A stretch of DNA of 64,000 bases from the NCBI GenBank assembly GCA_036494545.1, contig DASXOB010000022.1:124001-188000 (forward strand), written 5' to 3'. The notes beneath the pieces were generated by a model. The model searched no databases and was not told the origin of the DNA. It saw only the letters and a program-made list of their open reading frames with translations. This document shows positions 62,089 to 64,000 of this stretch, piece by piece (positions within the stretch are counted from its first letter, which is position 1; every line of letters starts with the position of its first letter). The position numbers and the translations under genes are program-made. This DNA is from JAICXG01 sp036494545. Lineage in GTDB: Bacteria > Verrucomicrobiota > Verrucomicrobiia > Chthoniobacterales > UBA10450.

Positions 62089-63129
62089 ATGCAACTCCTT
62101 GATCGCTACCTGACCGCCATCAAATTCTGGCTCCCGAAAAGGCAGTGCGCGGATATCGCCGCCGAGCTGGAAGCCAACCTCCGTGCTGAGATCGACGATC
62201 GCGCCGCCGCTCTCGGACGGCCCTTAACGGAAGAAGAAATCGCCGCCATCCTGAAGGAACACGGCGCGCCGATTCTGGTTGCTTCCCGCTACCAGCAAGA
62301 CTCGCGCACCGTCACTTTCGGAAAACAGCTCATCGGCCCACTTGTCTTCCCGTTTTACTGGACGGCAATCAAAGTGACGCTCGTTCTTCTCCTCATACCC
62401 GGGGTCGTGCCTGCGGTTGTGCTTGGGACACAGGCGCATGGCCAACCGTTCCCGCAGCTTGGACATGCGCTTATCCGTATCGCGTGGCTGGCTTTGCCCG
62501 CGCTGTTCATCGTGACGTTGGTTTTCGCGGCGATTGATTTTGCTCTCCATCGTTTCCGCCTTCTGGAGCGCAAAGACTGGGACCCGCGACAACTGCCCGC
62601 TGCGGCGCGCCAGGCGAAACAGGTGAGACGTTCGAGCTCCATTGCCGGCATTATAGTTCAATCGCTCTTTATCCTCTGGTGGTGGAATCATGGGAGCATT
62701 CCGTATCTGGTTGTGAGCAGCAGCGGAGCGCAATTGCACGTCGCACCTCTTGTCACCTCTCTCTATGTCCCGGTGCTGGTGATCCTGTTCATCAATCTCG
62801 CACAGCGTTGGATCAACCTCGTGGAACCCGATTGGCGCTGGCTGCCGCCGGCCACAACGGTGATCACTTCGCTCCTCGGTTTGGCATGCCTTTATCCGCT
62901 GCTCGGAACTTCACCGCTCATCTCCCTTAGCCAGCCTAACGGAATGCCTTTTAACCCGCACACCGTTCTCGAAATCCATCGCCTCCTCGCACTTTGCCTT
63001 GTCTCGTTGTGGATCGGCATTTGCATCGTCGGCGCGATCTCCGCCTGGCGTCTGGTCGCCATTCTTTGGCAAAGCCTGGCGCGTAACCGATCGCGTCCGA
63101 CCCAAAATGGAATTGCTCAGGCTCGATAA
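62089..63129 (+). CDS. HAAS-like membrane protein of the padR operon
   Basis: A 346-residue membrane protein. The first 75 residues form a soluble helical domain (YLTAIKFWLPKRQCADIAAE, then EEIAAILKEHGAPILVASRY) of the HAAS type often found beside PadR regulators. Then come about seven transmembrane helices. No transport or enzymatic motif is recognised. With the upstream PadR it probably makes a signal-responsive membrane unit. A near-copy of the 9-mer lies at 62935. Confidence 0.7.
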   Translation: MQLLDRYLTAIKFWLPKRQCADIAAELEANLRAEIDDRAAALGRPLTEEEIAAILKEHGAPILVASRYQQDSRTVTFGKQLIGPLVFPFYWTAIKVTLVLLLIPGVVPAVVLGTQAHGQPFPQLGHALIRIAWLALPALFIVTLVFAAIDFALHRFRLLERKDWDPRQLPAAARQAKQVRRSSSIAGIIVQSLFILWWWNHGSIPYLVVSSSGAQLHVAPLVTSLYVPVLVILFINLAQRWINLVEPDWRWLPPATTVITSLLGLACLYPLLGTSPLISLSQPNGMPFNPHTVLEIHRLLALCLVSLWIGICIVGAISAWRLVAILWQSLARNRSRPTQNGIAQAR

Positions 63130-63230
63130 CGCCTCGAAAACGCGGTTCCTGGTCGCGCCGAAAGCATTTTGCAAACCTGGATTACCCCGACTGCTCGACA
63201 CCAACGCCGGTTTTGCTTAAGAGAGTGACA

Positions 63231-63662
63231 ATGAAAATCGCTCTTGGGTCCGATCACGCCGGCTTTCGCTACAAGGAGAAAATCAAGGAATTGTTGAAAT
63301 CGTTAGGCCATGAAGTCGAGGACTTCGGCACAACAAGCGAACAACCAGTCGATTATCCAAAATTCATTCGTCCGGCGGCGGAAGCGGTGGCCCGCGGCGA
63401 ATGCGACCGCGGCATCGTGTTTGGTGGCTCGGGCAATGGCGAAGCAATGGTCGCAAATAAAGTGCACGGCGTGCGCTGCGCCCTTTGTTGGAACGAGGAA
63501 AGCGCGCGGCTTTCCCGCCAGCACAACGATGCCAACGTCCTGTCGCTAGGCGAACGTATGATTTCGCAGGACCTCGCCCTGCAGATTGCCCGTGTCTGGC
63601 TGACGACGGATTTCGAGGGCGGCCGGCATGTGGCGCGCGTTGCCCAGCTTGACGCCATGTAG
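63231..63662 (+). CDS. rpiB: Ribose-5-phosphate isomerase B
   Basis: A 143-residue RpiB interconverting ribose-5-phosphate and ribulose-5-phosphate in the pentose phosphate pathway. D8-H9 in GSDHAGF bind the substrate, and FGGSGNGEAMVANKV (65-79) is the phosphate/base loop. The loop has Glu (E71) where E. coli RpiB has its Cys base, the pattern of the Mycobacterium-type enzymes. ATG at 63231 is chosen over an upstream frame (63213) that adds 6 residues. Genes around it look unrelated. A 9-mer (63300) encodes Ser-Leu-Gly. Confidence 0.92.
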   Translation: MKIALGSDHAGFRYKEKIKELLKSLGHEVEDFGTTSEQPVDYPKFIRPAAEAVARGECDRGIVFGGSGNGEAMVANKVHGVRCALCWNEESARLSRQHNDANVLSLGERMISQDLALQIARVWLTTDFEGGRHVARVAQLDAM

Positions 63663-63704
63663 CAACGCTGCCCCCGCATCGCGCAACCTTGAGTGTGCGC
63701 CGCA

Positions 63705-64000
63705 TCATCCGCTGCCTGTCACTGCTCCCCACACGCAGACCAGAAAAACGGCGCTGACAAATGCATTGCTCTGGAAAAAGGCGCGATTGATTCCCGCCAG
63801 ATCGAGACGCGCCGCACTGCGATGTTCGAACCAAAGTGCCGCCGCGACCAGCGGCATTCCGACAAAATAGATCGCGCCTAACGACGCCGCCCAGCCAAAC
63901 GCGACGAGGGCCAGCAGCATCGCCAGGTGCAGCCACTGCGCGAGCCGCAGTGATCGCGCAATTCCCAGCCTAACAACCAGCGAATGCAAACCTTCCCGCT
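63705..64000 (-). CDS. UbiA-like prenyltransferase, C-terminal part (cut by right edge)
   Basis: A frame open to the right edge carries about 98 residues and ends at 63705. It reads EGLHSLVVRLGIA, then hydrophobic helices and WFEHRSAARLDLAGINRAFFQSNAFVS (segments DLAGINRAFF and QSNAF), matching the C-terminal third of UbiA-family aromatic prenyltransferases. These attach a polyprenyl chain to 4-hydroxybenzoate or similar during quinone synthesis. The active-site Asp-rich motifs lie upstream outside the window. One exact 9-mer (63876) and one near-copy (63969) lie in it. Confidence 0.75.
   Translation of the reverse strand, partial: REGLHSLVVRLGIARSLRLAQWLHLAMLLALVAFGWAASLGAIYFVGMPLVAAALWFEHRSAARLDLAGINRAFFQSNAFVSAVFLVCVWGAVTGSG

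Larger units (their letters stand above)
5006..63884. repeat. Dispersed 9-mer GCCTAACGA, about 57 exact copies on both strands
   Basis: Exact forward copies start at 5131, 5931, 8736, 9490, 10477, 11203, 11846, 12630, 14535, 15808, 17201, 17728, 20385, 21225, 21614, 22473, 25770, 36141, 39761, 45465, 47888, 48710, 51530, 52964, 53586, 54400, 60906, 63876. Exact reverse-complement copies start at 5006, 5671, 7641, 16229, 16660, 19291, 19780, 20650, 22500, 24879, 26338, 26410, 27612, 29030, 35509, 36106, 40526, 40583, 42772, 43096, 46278, 47233, 52462, 53134, 54777, 57741, 59428, 60725, 63300. Dozens of one-mismatch forms also occur. About 0.5 exact copies would be expected by chance. About 53 lie inside genes or across stop codons. 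Copies were counted by eye, so a few may be missed. Confidence 0.9.

Noticed and set aside
5006..63884. The 9-mer as a Chi, KOPS or origin-skewed motif
   Set aside because: Chi and KOPS words are strongly oriented along a replichore; the copies here are evenly split between strands across 64 kb. A restriction site is also unlikely, since the word is not palindromic and such sites are usually avoided.
5006..63884. The 9-mer as a promoter or transcription-factor site
   Set aside because: Only about four of 57 copies are intergenic and they have no fixed distance to starts.

Overview
The window reads as part of a GC-rich bacterial chromosome, most likely from a soil Verrucomicrobiota of the Chthoniobacter/Udaeobacter type. 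This is an inference from gene content: an ECF sigma factor paired with a Ser/Thr kinase, PadR regulators beside duplicated orphan ABC permeases, a MoxR/DUF58/Bat operon and a PilM-type cluster. Acidobacteriota is the main alternative. No rRNA, tRNA, CRISPR array, transposase or prophage was found.

Layout. 1-2.9 kb: a partial kinase and its ECF sigma factor (minus strand). 3.1-11.9 kb: an eight-gene MoxR-DUF58-DUF4381-Bat operon with VWA, TPR and low-complexity proteins. 12-16.2 kb: a conserved protein of unknown function, then PilM/N/O and a small PilP-like protein. 16.2-22 kb: an M42-type aminopeptidase, carbon-starvation transporter CstA, and ValS with a clear terminator. 22-28.4 kb: cupin, S9 peptidase, glycosidase-like lipoprotein, MutL, DDAH. 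28.4-35.3 kb: hydroxy-acid oxidase, methyltransferase, DUF4184 membrane protein, CrtI-like oxidoreductase and a GH13 enzyme. 35.5-44.6 kb: an acyl-CoA/organic-acid block (PrpD family, fused CoA-transferase, FabG, a split IcmF-like mutase, acyl-CoA dehydrogenase) with a VapBC pair inside it. 44.8-63.7 kb: MFS transporter, two periplasmic proteins including a large Asp-box protein, OsmC, two ADOP-type permeases, DUF1579, a class IV aminotransferase/sulfotransferase-like pair, aldo/keto reductase, M20 peptidase, two PadR units with recognisable promoter/operator sites, and RpiB. The right edge holds the 3' part of a UbiA-like prenyltransferase gene.

The most unusual signal is not a gene. The non-palindromic 9-mer GCCTAACGA, counted on both strands, occurs exactly about 57 times (28 in one orientation, 29 in the other), against roughly 0.5 expected by chance. 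About 53 copies lie inside genes or across stop codons. The copies show no strand bias, cross all reading frames, and include one inverted pair that could act as a terminator hairpin. Density (about one per 1.1 kb) and behaviour resemble the DNA uptake sequences of Neisseriaceae and Pasteurellaceae. I know of no such system described in this group. Two blocks (1-5.0 kb and 29.0-35.5 kb) have no exact copy, which could mark newer DNA.
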